The translations under genes were made by a program, and so were the position numbers. From Actinomycetota bacterium (GTDB lineage Bacteria; Actinomycetota; Aquicultoria; Aquicultorales; Aquicultoraceae): a stretch of DNA of 64,000 nucleotides. The stretch is from the NCBI GenBank assembly GCA_030018005.1, contig JASEGT010000001.1, positions 1-64,000 on the forward strand, written 5' to 3'. Of the stretch, positions 26,140 through 35,534 are shown in pieces. Positions within the stretch are counted from its first letter, which is position 1. Each line of letters opens with the position of its first letter. The notes beneath the pieces were generated by a model. The model saw only the letters and a program-made list of their open reading frames with translations. It made no database searches and had not been told where the DNA came from.

Positions 26140-27300
26140 GTGCTGAGATATGTTACTGCCGGTGAATCACATGGACCGGCGCTTGTCGCGATAGTCGAAG
26201 GGCTTCCGGCGGGTGTTGAAATAAGAAAAGAATCTATCGATGCGGAGTTGGCCCGCCGGCAATTAGGTTTTGGCAGGGGCGGACGCATGGCGATAGAAAA
26301 AGACGTAGCGGAGATTTTGAGCGGGGTGCGGTTCGGCTTGTCGCTTGGTTCGCCGATAACGCTCAAAATCGACAACCGCGACTGGGCCAACTGGACGACG
26401 ACAATGTCGATAGAGCCGGTCGATACGGAGGTCGAAGACGAAAGGGTGACTCAACCTCGTCCCGGGCACGCCGATTTGAGCGGGATTCTAAAGACGGGGC
26501 AAGCAGATATCCGTAACATTTTAGAGCGCTCAAGCGCGCGAGAGACGGCCGCACGGGTGGCCGCCGGGGCTGTCGCCAAAATATTTTTGCGAGAATTCGG
26601 CATAGAAGTTATTAGCCACGTTGTTTCGATTGGCGAGGTGGCGGCGATGATAAATGAGCTGCCCGAGCCGGGGGATTTAGCAAGAATCGATGAATCGCCG
26701 GCTCGTTGCGTCGATGCGGTCGCCGAAGGGCAGATGGTCGCGCTCATCGAAGATGCGAAGAGAACTAAAGATACCATTGGTGGTGTTTTTGAAGTGCTTG
26801 TATATGGCTGTCCTCCCGGATTAGGAGGGTACACCTCTTGGGAAGAGCGGCTGGACGCGAGGCTGGCGCGCGCGCTCATGGGCGTGCAAGCGATAAAGGG
26901 TGTCGAGATTGGCGAGGGTTTTGAACTTGCGCAAAAGCGGGGCTCCCAGGCCCACGATGAAATATTTTATGAGCCGCGACACGGCTATTACAGGAAGACC
27001 AACCGCGCGGGCGGTATCGAGGGCGGCATGACCAACGGCGGCGTCGTCATCGCCAGGGCGGCGATGAAGCCGATTCCGACGCTTATGCAGCCGCTCAAGA
27101 CGGTCGATATCGTCTCCAAAGAGGCGGTTGATGCGGTTAAGGAGCGCTCGGATGTGTGTGCGGTTCCGGCGGCGGCTGTTATCGGTGAAGCTGTAGTCGC
27201 GTTCGAAATCGCCAAAGTTTTGCTGCAGAAATTCGGTGGAGATGCGCTCGTCGATACCAAGGCGGCTCATGTTCACTATTTGAAGAGGTTGAAGACTTGA
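26140..27300 (+). CDS. aroC: chorismate synthase
   Basis: FMN-dependent last step of the shikimate pathway, 5-enolpyruvylshikimate 3-phosphate to chorismate. 386 aa. Signature segments: the N-terminal RYVTAGESHGPALVAIVEGLPAG, the RPGHAD region, ILERSSARETAARVAAGAVAK, and the C-terminal GIEGGMTNGG and RSDVCAVPAAAVIGE. GTG 26140 is preceded by a GAGG at about 9 nt. The first gene of aroC-aroK-aroB-aroQ. Confidence 0.97.
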   Translation: MLRYVTAGESHGPALVAIVEGLPAGVEIRKESIDAELARRQLGFGRGGRMAIEKDVAEILSGVRFGLSLGSPITLKIDNRDWANWTTTMSIEPVDTEVEDERVTQPRPGHADLSGILKTGQADIRNILERSSARETAARVAAGAVAKIFLREFGIEVISHVVSIGEVAAMINELPEPGDLARIDESPARCVDAVAEGQMVALIEDAKRTKDTIGGVFEVLVYGCPPGLGGYTSWEERLDARLARALMGVQAIKGVEIGEGFELAQKRGSQAHDEIFYEPRHGYYRKTNRAGGIEGGMTNGGVVIARAAMKPIPTLMQPLKTVDIVSKEAVDAVKERSDVCAVPAAAVIGEAVVAFEIAKVLLQKFGGDALVDTKAAHVHYLKRLKT

Positions 27301-27824
27301 TGACCATCGCGCTCGTCGGTTTTATGGGGTCCGGGAAGACTACGATTGGACGGAATCTGGCGCGACGAACCGGATACCGGTTTGTCGATATGGATAGCGA
27401 GATTGAAGATAAGGCGGGCAGAAGTATCGCCGAGATTTTCGAGGTCGAAGGAGAAGCCGGATTTCGCAGGATCGAAGGCGATGTGTTGGCGGAGCTTTTG
27501 GGTGAAGATGGAGTCGTCCTCTCATGTGGGGGCGGCGTCGTCATATCCGAGGCAAATAGGGCATTGCTTAAAAACGCGGCGACGGTCGTGTATTTGAAAA
27601 CGGAACCGCTGGAGATATTCAAACGCGTCGGTGATACGGGGGACAAGAGACCGCTTTTAAAAGCAGATGACCCGTTAGCCGAGATAGAACGCCTCCTGGC
27701 CGGGCGGGAACCGCTATACTTGGAAGTGGCGGACATGACCGTTGAGACGACGGACAAGGAGATCGACACGGTCGTAGACGAGATTCTAAACGAGTTTAAA
27801 GTGCGGGGATTGGCAATTGATTAA
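27300..27824 (+). CDS. aroK: shikimate kinase
   Basis: Phosphorylates shikimate at O3. 174 aa P-loop kinase: Walker A GFMGSGKTTIGRNLA, shikimate-binding DMDSEIE, FRRIEGDVL, and the GGGVV motif, then the lid RPLL. ATG 27300 overlaps the aroC stop by one base (TGATG); TTG 27297 is a possible alternative. It overlaps aroB by 8 bp, so the three genes are translationally coupled. Confidence 0.95.
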   Translation: MTIALVGFMGSGKTTIGRNLARRTGYRFVDMDSEIEDKAGRSIAEIFEVEGEAGFRRIEGDVLAELLGEDGVVLSCGGGVVISEANRALLKNAATVVYLKTEPLEIFKRVGDTGDKRPLLKADDPLAEIERLLAGREPLYLEVADMTVETTDKEIDTVVDEILNEFKVRGLAID

Positions 27825-28908
27825 AAATGTGGTCGATGTCGCCCTCGGCGACAGAAGTTATAAGATATATATCGGAGACCGGGTTTTACACGGTATAGCC
27901 GAGACGATAAAAGAGAAATGCGGGTCCGTAAGGGCGGCGCTCGTTACTAACGCTAAGGTTTGGGATTATTACGGCTCCCAAGTCGTAGAGGCGCTGGAAG
28001 TTGAGGGCATCGGTTATGAGCTTATCCTGGTACCCGATGGAGAACAGGCCAAATCGTTAAGCGTAGCCGAGAAGGTATATGGCGAGCTTATCGAGAAGGG
28101 GTTTGAGCGTAAGGATGCGATAATAGCGCTAGGAGGCGGCGTCGTTGGAGACCTTGCCGGGTTCGTTGCGTCGACGTATGAGCGTGGGATTGCCTATATT
28201 CAGGTGCCGACCACGCTATTAGCGCAGGTAGATAGTAGTGTCGGTGGGAAGGTCGCCGTAAACCACCCGCTCGGCAAGAACATGATAGGAACTTTTTACC
28301 AGCCGGCTCTCGTCTATATTGACGTTGCCACACTGAGCACGCTCTCAGAGCGGGATTATGCGGGTGGAATGGCTGAAGTAATCAAATACGCGTTCATAAA
28401 GGGTGAACCGCTCTTAAGCCTGCTGCAGGAGCGAAAAGATGAGATTCAAGCGCGGGAAGTCGACGTGCTTTCGCAGATTGTAACGATGAGTTGCTCGATT
28501 AAGGCGGAGATCGTCGAAGCGGATGAACGGGATTTGGGCTTGCGGGCGGTCTTGAATTATGGCCACACGCTGGGCCACGCCATAGAATCGGTCAGTGGAT
28601 ACCAGTACACCCATGGTGAGGCCGTCGCTATCGGCATGGTGTTCGCCGCCAGGCTAAGCGAAAGCTTGGGCTTGTTGGAGAAAAAAGACGTAGAGCTGCA
28701 TAAGCGGGTCGTCGACATGTATGGGCTCCCGGCTTCGATGAATGCGTCAAACATAGACGAGCTTATGAAAGTTATGGAGAGAGATAAGAAGCGGTCGATG
28801 GGCGGGCATGTATTCGTCCTGCTAGACGGGGTGGGCAATCCCGTTGTTCGCGGGGTTGAAGATAGCGATTTAATTGCAGCGCTTGAAGGATTTTTGAAGG
28901 AGGGGTAA
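27817..28908 (+). CDS. aroB: 3-dehydroquinate synthase
   Basis: NAD- and metal-dependent cyclisation of DAHP to 3-dehydroquinate. 363 aa. NAD-binding region DGEQAKSL and [21 protein letters not shown]; metal site in GHTLGHAIE and [41 protein letters not shown] 27817 has GGGGA upstream at about 7 nt and lies inside the aroK 3' end. Confidence 0.96.
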   Translation: MIKNVVDVALGDRSYKIYIGDRVLHGIAETIKEKCGSVRAALVTNAKVWDYYGSQVVEALEVEGIGYELILVPDGEQAKSLSVAEKVYGELIEKGFERKDAIIALGGGVVGDLAGFVASTYERGIAYIQVPTTLLAQVDSSVGGKVAVNHPLGKNMIGTFYQPALVYIDVATLSTLSERDYAGGMAEVIKYAFIKGEPLLSLLQERKDEIQAREVDVLSQIVTMSCSIKAEIVEADERDLGLRAVLNYGHTLGHAIESVSGYQYTHGEAVAIGMVFAARLSESLGLLEKKDVELHKRVVDMYGLPASMNASNIDELMKVMERDKKRSMGGHVFVLLDGVGNPVVRGVEDSDLIAALEGFLKEG

Positions 28909-28910
28909 GA

Positions 28911-29348
28911 ATGGGTCGCATATTGGTGATTCACGGTCCTAATCTTAATATGTTGGGTACCAGGGAAACCGGTGTCTACGGGGAAACTACCCTCGAAACA
29001 ATAGATCGGATGATAACGGCGGAAGCCGGCAAGCATGGGTTGGAGGCGGAGTTTTTTCAGTCCAACCATGAGGGCGCGATTATCGACCGCGTGCAGCAGG
29101 CAGTTGCCGGCCGGATCGACTGTATCATCATAAACCCGGGAGCCTTTACTCATTATTCTATTGCTATCAGAGATGCTATCGCAGGTATCGCCATACCAGT
29201 CGTAGAGGTTCATATAACCAATATATACACGCGGGAAGAGTTTAGGCATAAGTCTGTGATAGCGCCGGTGGCCGTAGGCCAGATTTCAGGATTTGGCGCG
29301 CATAGCTATGTCGTGGCGGTGAGAGCGGCAGCGGAGATAATCAAGTAG
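28911..29348 (+). CDS. aroQ: type II 3-dehydroquinate dehydratase
   Basis: Dodecameric class II dehydroquinase, 145 aa. [17 protein letters not shown] carries the flexible-loop Arg and catalytic Tyr, [12 protein letters not shown] and [16 protein letters not shown] carry the substrate residues, and [18 protein letters not shown] has the catalytic His. AGGAGGGG lies 6 nt before ATG, two bases after the aroB stop. Confidence 0.96.
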   Translation: MGRILVIHGPNLNMLGTRETGVYGETTLETIDRMITAEAGKHGLEAEFFQSNHEGAIIDRVQQAVAGRIDCIIINPGAFTHYSIAIRDAIAGIAIPVVEVHITNIYTREEFRHKSVIAPVAVGQISGFGAHSYVVAVRAAAEIIK

Positions 29349-29414
29349 GAGGTCAAGGCAGCCTAATGTCGATAGAGCCTATTGTTGACCCTAAGCAAGA
29401 GGTATGTGTTTTTT

Positions 29415-30521
29415 ATGGATGACGGGGGACTTGGGATAAACTACGGCGAGCGTCTCAACAAACTTAGAGAACGCATCAGAGCGGCTGAGATTGACGTCTT
29501 ACTCGTCAGTGAGCCGCATAATATTTTCTATTTATGCGGCTGCGCGGGCGGGATGACCGGTGCGAGGGTGCGACTTATCGTAGACAGTGAAATATCTACG
29601 CTCATCATAGATCATCGCTATTATGACGACGCGCTCAAGACGGCGAATGCCGATGAGATTGCGCCCTGGACCAAACCGTCGATGGAAGAGATTGTGGCGC
29701 TGGCCGGGCAAAATGGGGCGAAAAGGGCGGGCTTTGAGGCTACACATATTACTGTTAGGCAATACGAACGGATGGTCAAGGAGTTTGGAGAGCTTCAACT
29801 GGTCGGCGTCTCCAATCTAGTCGAACCTCTGCGTGAAGTAAAAGATGAGCTTGAGATAGCCAACATCGCGGCGGCAGCGGCTCTCGCGGACCGCGCCTTC
29901 ACCCATATCATCGATTACATAAAGCCGGGCACGAGCGAGCGGGACATTGCGATCGAGCTGGATTGTTTTATGTTGAGAAACGGTGCGCAGAAGCCGAGTT
30001 TCGAGACGATCGTCGCTTCCGGTGCGAATTCGGCGATACCGCATGCCACGCCCTCAGAGAAAAGAATCGAGTCGGGTGATTTTGTAAAACTCGATTTCGG
30101 CGCGGTTATCGAGGGCTATCACTCCGATATGACGCGCACGGTCGTTGCGGGCGAGGCCGGCGCTCGAAAACGCGAAATATATGAAAAAGTAAAGGAAGCT
30201 CAGCTTGCCGCGCTGTCGGCGGTCGCCCCCGAAAAAAGCGGTGAAGAGATAGACGCTGTGAGCAGGCATATTGTCGAGGAAGCCGGCTTCGGGGAGCATT
30301 TTACACACAACCTGGGTCATGGCGTCGGCCTTAATGTCCATGAGTCGCCGGTGCTGGGCGTGGGCAGCAAGAGCTTGCTAAAACCGGGGATGGTCGTTAC
30401 AGTGGAGCCGGGAATATATATCAGCGGCTTCGGGGGTGTCCGTATAGAGGACCTTGTGGTTGTGACCGAAACAGGCAATAAAATATTGACGCACTCGACG
30501 AAAGAGCTGCTTGAGTTGTAG
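29415..30521 (+). CDS. pepP: Xaa-Pro aminopeptidase (M24 family)
   Basis: Cytoplasmic dimetal peptidase that removes an N-terminal residue before proline. 368 aa. N-terminal creatinase-type domain (about 10-135), then the pita-bread domain with [17 protein letters not shown] (two Asp ligands), [15 protein letters not shown] (His ligand), VTVEPGIYI and VRIEDLVVV (Glu ligands). The frame is open from TTG 29382; ATG 29415 is preferred but its ribosome site is weak, so the start is uncertain. The order aroQ-pepP-efp is common in bacteria, and PepP/EF-P both concern proline-rich proteins. Confidence 0.9.
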   Translation: MDDGGLGINYGERLNKLRERIRAAEIDVLLVSEPHNIFYLCGCAGGMTGARVRLIVDSEISTLIIDHRYYDDALKTANADEIAPWTKPSMEEIVALAGQNGAKRAGFEATHITVRQYERMVKEFGELQLVGVSNLVEPLREVKDELEIANIAAAAALADRAFTHIIDYIKPGTSERDIAIELDCFMLRNGAQKPSFETIVASGANSAIPHATPSEKRIESGDFVKLDFGAVIEGYHSDMTRTVVAGEAGARKREIYEKVKEAQLAALSAVAPEKSGEEIDAVSRHIVEEAGFGEHFTHNLGHGVGLNVHESPVLGVGSKSLLKPGMVVTVEPGIYISGFGGVRIEDLVVVTETGNKILTHSTKELLEL

Positions 30522-30668
30522 AATTACTAGGATAAAGCGATTTAGGGCATTTCGGGGAATCAGACACGGATGATAGAATACATATTTGAGGCAGCTTAGA
30601 TTTTCCGAGTTCTCCAGGTATCTACATAGACCCGGATGCGCGGCGCGGAAACAATACGGAGGTTTTTG

Positions 30669-31226
30669 ATGATTTCGACGAATGAGTTTAAGAACGGTAT
30701 GACCATCTATGTAGATAGTGTGCTCTATCAGATTGTTGATTTTCAGCATGTCAAGCCGGGCAAAGGTGGAGCGTTCGTTCGCACTAAGCTAAAGAATTTT
30801 AAGAGCGGCGCTGTGGTAGACAGAACGTTTAGGGCCGGCGAGAAATTTGATCAAGCCGTCGTGAACAGGCGGTCGATGCAATATCTCTACAACGACGGCA
30901 GCGAGTATATGTTTATGGACACCGAGAGTTATGAGCAGATAGGTGTGCCGGCAGCGTTTCTAGGTAGCGAGACGAACTTTCTAAAGGAAAACATGAATGT
31001 TCTTATCGCCATGCATGAGGGACAAGCGATAGCAATAGAGATGCCGATAACCGTGGAGCTAGAGGTAACTGAGACCGATCCGGGCTTAAAGGGTGACACC
31101 GCGAGCGGCGCCACTAAGCCCGCCACGCTCGAGACGGGCGCGCTCGTACAGGTACCGCTTTTTATTAAGATAGGCGACGTGGTCAAGGTCGACACCAGAA
31201 CAGGCGACTATATTACCAGAGCGTAG
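30669..31226 (+). CDS. efp: translation elongation factor P
   Basis: Rescues ribosomes stalled at polyproline stretches. 185 aa, three OB-like domains as usual. The domain I loop HVKPGKGGAFVRTK places Lys32 at the tip, the position modified in many species. C-terminal GDVVKVDTRTGDYITRA is the canonical signature. ATG 30669 has GGAGG 6 nt upstream; the frame extends 11 codons further without a ribosome site. No EpmA/EpmB-type modification gene is in the window. Confidence 0.97.
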   Translation: MISTNEFKNGMTIYVDSVLYQIVDFQHVKPGKGGAFVRTKLKNFKSGAVVDRTFRAGEKFDQAVVNRRSMQYLYNDGSEYMFMDTESYEQIGVPAAFLGSETNFLKENMNVLIAMHEGQAIAIEMPITVELEVTETDPGLKGDTASGATKPATLETGALVQVPLFIKIGDVVKVDTRTGDYITRA

Positions 31227-31327
31227 CTAGGCAGTCCTATGGCGCGCGTCTGTTTGCCGCGCTTATCGAGCGACAGTAAGCGTCATTTGATATGAGGCGA
31301 ACGTGTATACATAAATCAGGCAAAATC

Positions 31328-31356
31328 TTCACCGCAGAGTGAAAATAGAGTATAAT
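31328..31356 (+). promoter_or_regulatory. promoter candidate upstream of the biotin enzyme operon
   Basis: TTCACC (31328-31333) and a perfect TATAAT (31351-31356) are separated by 17 bp. Transcription would begin near 31363 and run about 390 nt through the structured region before the first codon of the carboxyltransferase gene. Confidence 0.5.
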
Positions 31357-31361
31357 AACAT

Positions 31362-31752
31362 AGGTTAAATACAGGTCATACCCCGTCTTAGAAGTTGGAC
31401 GGGGTATATTGTAACCCTGAGTATGTTACAATACCCGAACAAGGGATTCCGGTCTTCGGAGAGGTTGTTGGCGAATCGGATTTCGTGTCGGCGCTGGAAT
31501 ATCCGCGAGCCACTAAGATTCATTTATGCCGTAGGGCTCGGAAGCTAAAGACGACGTGATTTAATGTTGTTCGAGGCCGTTACTCCCGAGAGATGTCGGT
31601 CTTAAGGTTGGATCTAACCGCAGCAGACCAAAACGCTTATAAAGGTTTTTCAACGAGTGTTTCGCCGCAACGGCAAATCAAGCACACCTTTCTATGGTGC
31701 TTGACTGCAAAGTATAGAAGGTAAAAATTGTCAACTATGAAGTGGGTGCTGT
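31362..31752 (+). ncRNA. candidate structured leader or small RNA, unknown class
   Basis: The 526-bp gap between efp and the carboxyltransferase gene holds no convincing frame. Its first 100 bp show nothing. After the promoter come: a perfect 10-bp hairpin (31378-31387 with 31398-31407); a perfect 9-bp dyad TATTGTAAC-N9-GTTACAATA (31407-31433); GGTCT/AGACC enclosing GGTT/AACC near 31598-31629; and TCAAGCAC/GTGCTTGA near 31678-31704. None is followed by a T run. I cannot match it to a riboswitch, T-box, 6S, tmRNA, RNase P or SRP RNA. It may be a leader controlling the operon or an independent RNA. Confidence 0.35.
31407..31433. promoter_or_regulatory. TTGTAAC-N9-GTTACAA dyad, possible operator
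   Basis: Perfect 9-bp inverted repeat (31407-31415 and 31425-31433) about 50 bp after the promoter -10 box. The half-site resembles that of the biotin repressor BirA (TTGTAAAC or TTGTTAAC), and the operon encodes biotin carboxyl carrier and biotin carboxylase. The spacer (9) is shorter than the usual 14-16, so a BirA role is speculative; it may equally be an RNA hairpin. Confidence 0.35.
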
Positions 31753-33597
31753 ATGAAGAATAGGCCGGTCAAGATAACCGATACGACATTGCGAGATGCG
31801 CACCAGTCGCTGTGGGCTACTCGTATGCGTACAGACGATATGCTAAAGATTTTAGAACACCATGACCGTATCGGCTATTATTCATTGGAGGTCTGGGGCG
31901 GCGCCACTTTCGACGCGACACTCCGTTTTCTGGACGAGAATCCTTGGGACAGGTTGAGGGTCATCAAGAAGCATGCCCCCCGCACCCCGCTACAAATGTT
32001 GTTGCGAGGACAGAATCTGGTTGGATATCGTCAGTATCCCGATGATATCGTGCGCCGGTTCGTCCACGCGTCAGCCAAGAACGGCATGGACATCTTTAGG
32101 TGTTTCGACGCGCTCAATGATACGAGAAACCTAAAGGTATCGATAGACGCAGTCAAAGAAGCGGGTGCCCACGCGCAGGGCGCCGTCTGTTACACGATAA
32201 GCCCCGTGCACACATTGGAGCACTATATAGAAACCGCTATCGAGCTAGTGGAAATGGGTGTCGATTCTATTTGCATCAAGGATATGGCGGCACTCCTTAC
32301 ACCTTACAGGACGCAAAAACTAATCGAGCGCTTGCGTAAAGAGGTTGAGGTGCCGATCGATTTACACTGCCATTACATCGGCGGAATGGCGCCGATGAAT
32401 TACCTGAAGGCAATCGAAGCCGGCGTTGATATTATCGATACGGCGACAGTGCCGCTCGCATTCGGCAACTCACAGCCGGCTGTCGAGATGATTGTCGCCG
32501 CGCTCAAAGACACACCCTATGACACCGGCTTTGACCTGGATGAACTCTTCCACATCGCGAAATACTGGGAAGATATAAGAGGCAAGCGGGGTTTCCTAAG
32601 AGGCGTGACGTCGCTTGCGAACATGCAGGTCTTTGCTCACCAAGTTCCCGGCGGCATGATATCAAACCTGGAAAGCCAGCTCGAGCAACAGAAATCAGCC
32701 GACCGGCTCGACGAGGTGCTCGAGGAGATTCCTAGAGTACGCGCCGAGGTGGGCTATCCGCCGTTGGTAACACCTATGAGCCAGATAGTCGGGACGCAGG
32801 CCGTATTAAATGTGCTCACCGGAAAGCGTTGGGCGATTATACCGGACGAGATGAAACAATACATCAGAGGCCTATATGGTCGTGCGCCAGGGCCTATGGA
32901 TAAAGATATCGCTTCGAAGATACTCGGTGACGAAGAGGTGTTGACATGTAGGCCGGCCGATTTAATTACCGAGACATTCGACGATTACGCAAAAGCCATC
33001 GGCGACTTAGCCAAGAGCGAAGAGGATGTGTTGACGTACGCATTGTTCCCGAATGAGGCCAGAAAATATCTAGAGTCTCATGTGGACGGTGCGGAAAAAG
33101 CGGTATTTATGATGAGCGAAGAAATAGGGTCCGCCAGGGAGGACGGGGTTATGGATATAAATCAGATCAAAGAACTCATAAAGATAGTCGACGAGAGCGG
33201 CGTTTCGGAGGTGACCGTTGAGGAAAACGGGGTGAAGATAGCCGTGCGCAAAGGCGGTTTAACAGCGGCAGTCGAAGCACCCATAGTGTCAACAGGCAAT
33301 GGGGAGACGATGGCGCCAAAAGAGGCGCAGGAAGCAGGCGAATACCCGGAGCACTGGAAGAAGATAGTAGCGCCGATGGTCGGGACGTTCTACAGTTCGG
33401 CTTCTCCGGGCGCGGACCCATTTGTAGAGGTAGGCGATGAGGTATCAGAAGGCCAGACACTATGTATCGTCGAAGCGATGAAGTTGATGAACGAGATAGC
33501 TGCGGAAGAAAAAGGTATAGTCCGGGCTATAGCGGTCGGCAACGGCGATTCGGTAGAGTATGGCCAAATCATGTTTATGTATGAGACTAGCGTTTAG
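31753..33597 (+). CDS. PycB/OadA-type carboxyltransferase fused to AccB-type biotin carrier
   Basis: 614 aa. Residues about 1-455 form the carboxyltransferase barrel of the pyruvate carboxylase B / oxaloacetate decarboxylase alpha / transcarboxylase 5S family: TDTTLRDAHQSLWATRMRT, carbamylated Lys176 in CIKDMAA, metal ligands His205 and His207 in LHCHYIGG. From Met467 the sequence is a complete AccB: MDINQIKELIKIV at its start, a linker, then APMVGTFYSSASPGADPF with the AccB thumb and EAMKLMNE with biotinyl Lys577. Ordinary PycB/OadA end in a thumb-less biotin domain. AGGGAGG lies 8 nt before the internal ATG 33151, so a free AccB may also be made. accC follows. No membrane OadB is nearby, favouring pyruvate carboxylase. 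Confidence 0.88.
   Translation: MKNRPVKITDTTLRDAHQSLWATRMRTDDMLKILEHHDRIGYYSLEVWGGATFDATLRFLDENPWDRLRVIKKHAPRTPLQMLLRGQNLVGYRQYPDDIVRRFVHASAKNGMDIFRCFDALNDTRNLKVSIDAVKEAGAHAQGAVCYTISPVHTLEHYIETAIELVEMGVDSICIKDMAALLTPYRTQKLIERLRKEVEVPIDLHCHYIGGMAPMNYLKAIEAGVDIIDTATVPLAFGNSQPAVEMIVAALKDTPYDTGFDLDELFHIAKYWEDIRGKRGFLRGVTSLANMQVFAHQVPGGMISNLESQLEQQKSADRLDEVLEEIPRVRAEVGYPPLVTPMSQIVGTQAVLNVLTGKRWAIIPDEMKQYIRGLYGRAPGPMDKDIASKILGDEEVLTCRPADLITETFDDYAKAIGDLAKSEEDVLTYALFPNEARKYLESHVDGAEKAVFMMSEEIGSAREDGVMDINQIKELIKIVDESGVSEVTVEENGVKIAVRKGGLTAAVEAPIVSTGNGETMAPKEAQEAGEYPEHWKKIVAPMVGTFYSSASPGADPFVEVGDEVSEGQTLCIVEAMKLMNEIAAEEKGIVRAIAVGNGDSVEYGQIMFMYETSV
33151..33597 (+). CDS. accB: possible internally initiated AccB (biotin carboxyl carrier protein)
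   Basis: This frame is nested in the carboxyltransferase fusion. ATG 33151 has AGGGAGG at 33136-33142 with an 8-nt spacer, as good as any ribosome site in the window, and falls exactly where stand-alone AccB proteins begin (MDINQIKELIKIVDESG). The product would be 148 aa, a normal AccB length, with the biotinylation motif EAMKLMNE. Either this is a relic of recent gene fusion by loss of a stop codon or it is a working second start. Translation from it is inferred, not shown. Confidence 0.5.
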   Translation: MDINQIKELIKIVDESGVSEVTVEENGVKIAVRKGGLTAAVEAPIVSTGNGETMAPKEAQEAGEYPEHWKKIVAPMVGTFYSSASPGADPFVEVGDEVSEGQTLCIVEAMKLMNEIAAEEKGIVRAIAVGNGDSVEYGQIMFMYETSV

Positions 33598-33667
33598 GAA
33601 GCAGACGATAAAGATAAGGACGAAGTAGCTGTCAGGCTTGGGCGTTGAAGACGTAAGGGAGAATATA

Positions 33668-35017
33668 TTGTTTCGAAAAGTGTTAATAGCAAACAGGGGT
33701 GAAATCGCGGTACGGGTGATTAGGGCCTGCAAAGAGCTAGGAATCCCGACCGTAGCTATTTACTCGGAGGCGGATACGGAGGCCCTTCACACAAAACTGG
33801 CGGACGAAGCTGTCTGTGTGGGCCCGGCTCAGACGCATCGCAGCTACCTCAGTATTCCGAATATTATCAGCGCGGCCGAAGTCACGGGCGCGGACGCGAT
33901 TCATCCGGGTTATGGGTTTTTAGCGGAGAACCATCAGTTTGCAGATATATGTAAATCTTGTCATATAACCTTCATTGGGCCGTCGGCCGAAGCGATAGAG
34001 TCGATGGGACACAAATCGGAAGCACGGCGGCGCATGACGGCAGCGGGAATACCGGTAACGCCCGGAACCTCGGGGTCGGTCGCGGGTGAAAAGGAAGCGG
34101 TAAAAGCCGCTAAAGAGATTGGTTACCCGGTGATGATAAAGGCTTCGTCTGGAGGCGGCGGCCGGGGCATGAGGGTAGCCCAGAACGAGAGAGAAGTTAT
34201 CAAGTTCCTTCAGATGGCGCAGGCCGAAGCTAAAGCGGCATTCGGCAATGACGAAGTCTATATGGAGAAGTTCGTCGAAAAACCGCGCCATATCGAGTTT
34301 CAAATAATCGCCGATTCTTTTGGAAACGTAGTCCACCTCGGAGAGCGCGATTGTTCCATACAGCGCCGGCACCAAAAATTGATCGAGGAGTCGCCGTCGC
34401 CGTCGATATCGGCCGAGCAGCGCGCCGAGATGGGCGAGGTGGCGGTGCGGGCGGCGAAAGCTGTCGATTATGTCAATGCCGGGACCATAGAGTTTCTGGT
34501 CGAGCCGGACGGCAGTTATTATTTCATGGAGATGAACACTCGCATTCAGGTCGAGCATCCTGTAACCGAGATGGTGACCGGCGTGGACCTAATAAAAGAA
34601 CAAATCAAAGTCGCAGGTGGTGAGGCTCTCAGTTTTACACAGGATGATATCAAAGCTAACGGGCATGCCATCGAGTTTAGAATAAATGCCGAGGATCCGG
34701 ATAAAAATTTTATGCCGGCGGGCGGCAAAGTTCTGCTTTACAACCCCCCGGGGGGACCCGGCGTGCGTATGGATAGCCATCTTTATACAGGCTATGAGGT
34801 GCCGAGTTATTACGACTCGCTCCTGGCGAAGCTAGTTGTTTGGGGCAACGACAGAAACGAAGCGATAGATAGGGGCAGAAGAGCCCTGGAAGAATGTGTT
34901 ATCATGGGCTTAGCGACGACGATACCGTTTCACCTAAGAGTTCTCGATAACGCGATTTTCAGGAAGGGCGAGGTTTACACGGACTTTATCGCCCAGTGGA
35001 TATTGAATGACCAGTAA
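33668..35017 (+). CDS. accC: biotin carboxylase
   Basis: ATP- and bicarbonate-dependent carboxylation of biotin on the carrier protein. 449 aa, standard AccC length. [25 protein letters not shown] at the N terminus, GYGFLAEN, the ATP-grasp glycine loop [43 protein letters not shown], and [14 protein letters not shown] near the active site. The frame is open from TTG 33638, but AAGGGAG at 33655-33661 sits 6 nt before TTG 33668, which gives the canonical start. It can serve the fused carrier and, if made, free AccB. No accA/accD in the window. Confidence 0.95.
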   Translation: MFRKVLIANRGEIAVRVIRACKELGIPTVAIYSEADTEALHTKLADEAVCVGPAQTHRSYLSIPNIISAAEVTGADAIHPGYGFLAENHQFADICKSCHITFIGPSAEAIESMGHKSEARRRMTAAGIPVTPGTSGSVAGEKEAVKAAKEIGYPVMIKASSGGGGRGMRVAQNEREVIKFLQMAQAEAKAAFGNDEVYMEKFVEKPRHIEFQIIADSFGNVVHLGERDCSIQRRHQKLIEESPSPSISAEQRAEMGEVAVRAAKAVDYVNAGTIEFLVEPDGSYYFMEMNTRIQVEHPVTEMVTGVDLIKEQIKVAGGEALSFTQDDIKANGHAIEFRINAEDPDKNFMPAGGKVLLYNPPGGPGVRMDSHLYTGYEVPSYYDSLLAKLVVWGNDRNEAIDRGRRALEECVIMGLATTIPFHLRVLDNAIFRKGEVYTDFIAQWILNDQ

Positions 35018-35100
35018 GGGTAGTGAGTGATCCATAAATGTGGTCATAACGCCGAGTGCAGGCTAAAACCAGCAGAAATACAGGCGGAAATCTAGAATAT

Positions 35101-35520
35101 ATGATGTCTGAACGTCGAAAAGCGCGGAAAGACGCATTGGAAATTCTCTATGAGAACGAGATTACCGGGCAGCCTTTCGGCGAAATAATTAAAAATAGGA
35201 TTCTTGCCAGGGAAGAAGCGCCAAGCGACTTCACCATCACCTTGATATATGGTGTTGATAAAAATCGCGGGGCAATTGATGAGGTGATATCATCGCATAC
35301 CGATAACTGGGCGCTTGAGCGTATGCCGATAGTCGACCGCAACCTCATCAGAATCGGTCTATACGAGATGATGCACGAAGAGGACATACCGGTCAGCGTT
35401 TCAATCAACGAAGTCGTTGAATTGGCTAAGGTCTACGGGATGGAAGAATCGAGCAAGTTTGTCAACGGCATTCTCGGCAGGATAGCGATAGAGTTGAAGC
35501 AATCGCAACAAAGCAGCTAA
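35101..35520 (+). CDS. nusB: transcription antitermination factor NusB
   Basis: 139-aa all-helical RNA-binding protein that joins NusE in rRNA antitermination. RRKARKDALEILYENEI at the N terminus (typical RRxARexALQxLY), then LIYGV, WALERMPIVDRNLIRIGLYEMM and SVSINEVVELAKVYG with the conserved end SSKFVNGILGRI. ATG 35101 is chosen (a second ATG follows); the frame upstream to 35056 lacks a ribosome site. It precedes xseB by 14 bp. Confidence 0.93.
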   Translation: MMSERRKARKDALEILYENEITGQPFGEIIKNRILAREEAPSDFTITLIYGVDKNRGAIDEVISSHTDNWALERMPIVDRNLIRIGLYEMMHEEDIPVSVSINEVVELAKVYGMEESSKFVNGILGRIAIELKQSQQSS

Positions 35521-35534
35521 AGTAGAAGAAGACG

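Noticed and set aside
31407-31433. Confident assignment of the TTGTAAC dyad as a BirA operator
   Set aside because: Half-sites are similar, but the 9-bp spacer is shorter than the 14-16 bp known for BirA, and the site lies 320 bp from the gene. Kept only as a possibility.
31423-31551. Short frame of 42 codons within the leader of the biotin operon
   Set aside because: No ribosome site, and its start lies inside the TTGTAAC dyad. The composition is not protein-like.
34351-34623. Out-of-frame 90-codon frame inside accC
   Set aside because: It is Arg/Gly-rich and fully inside a well-supported biotin carboxylase gene.
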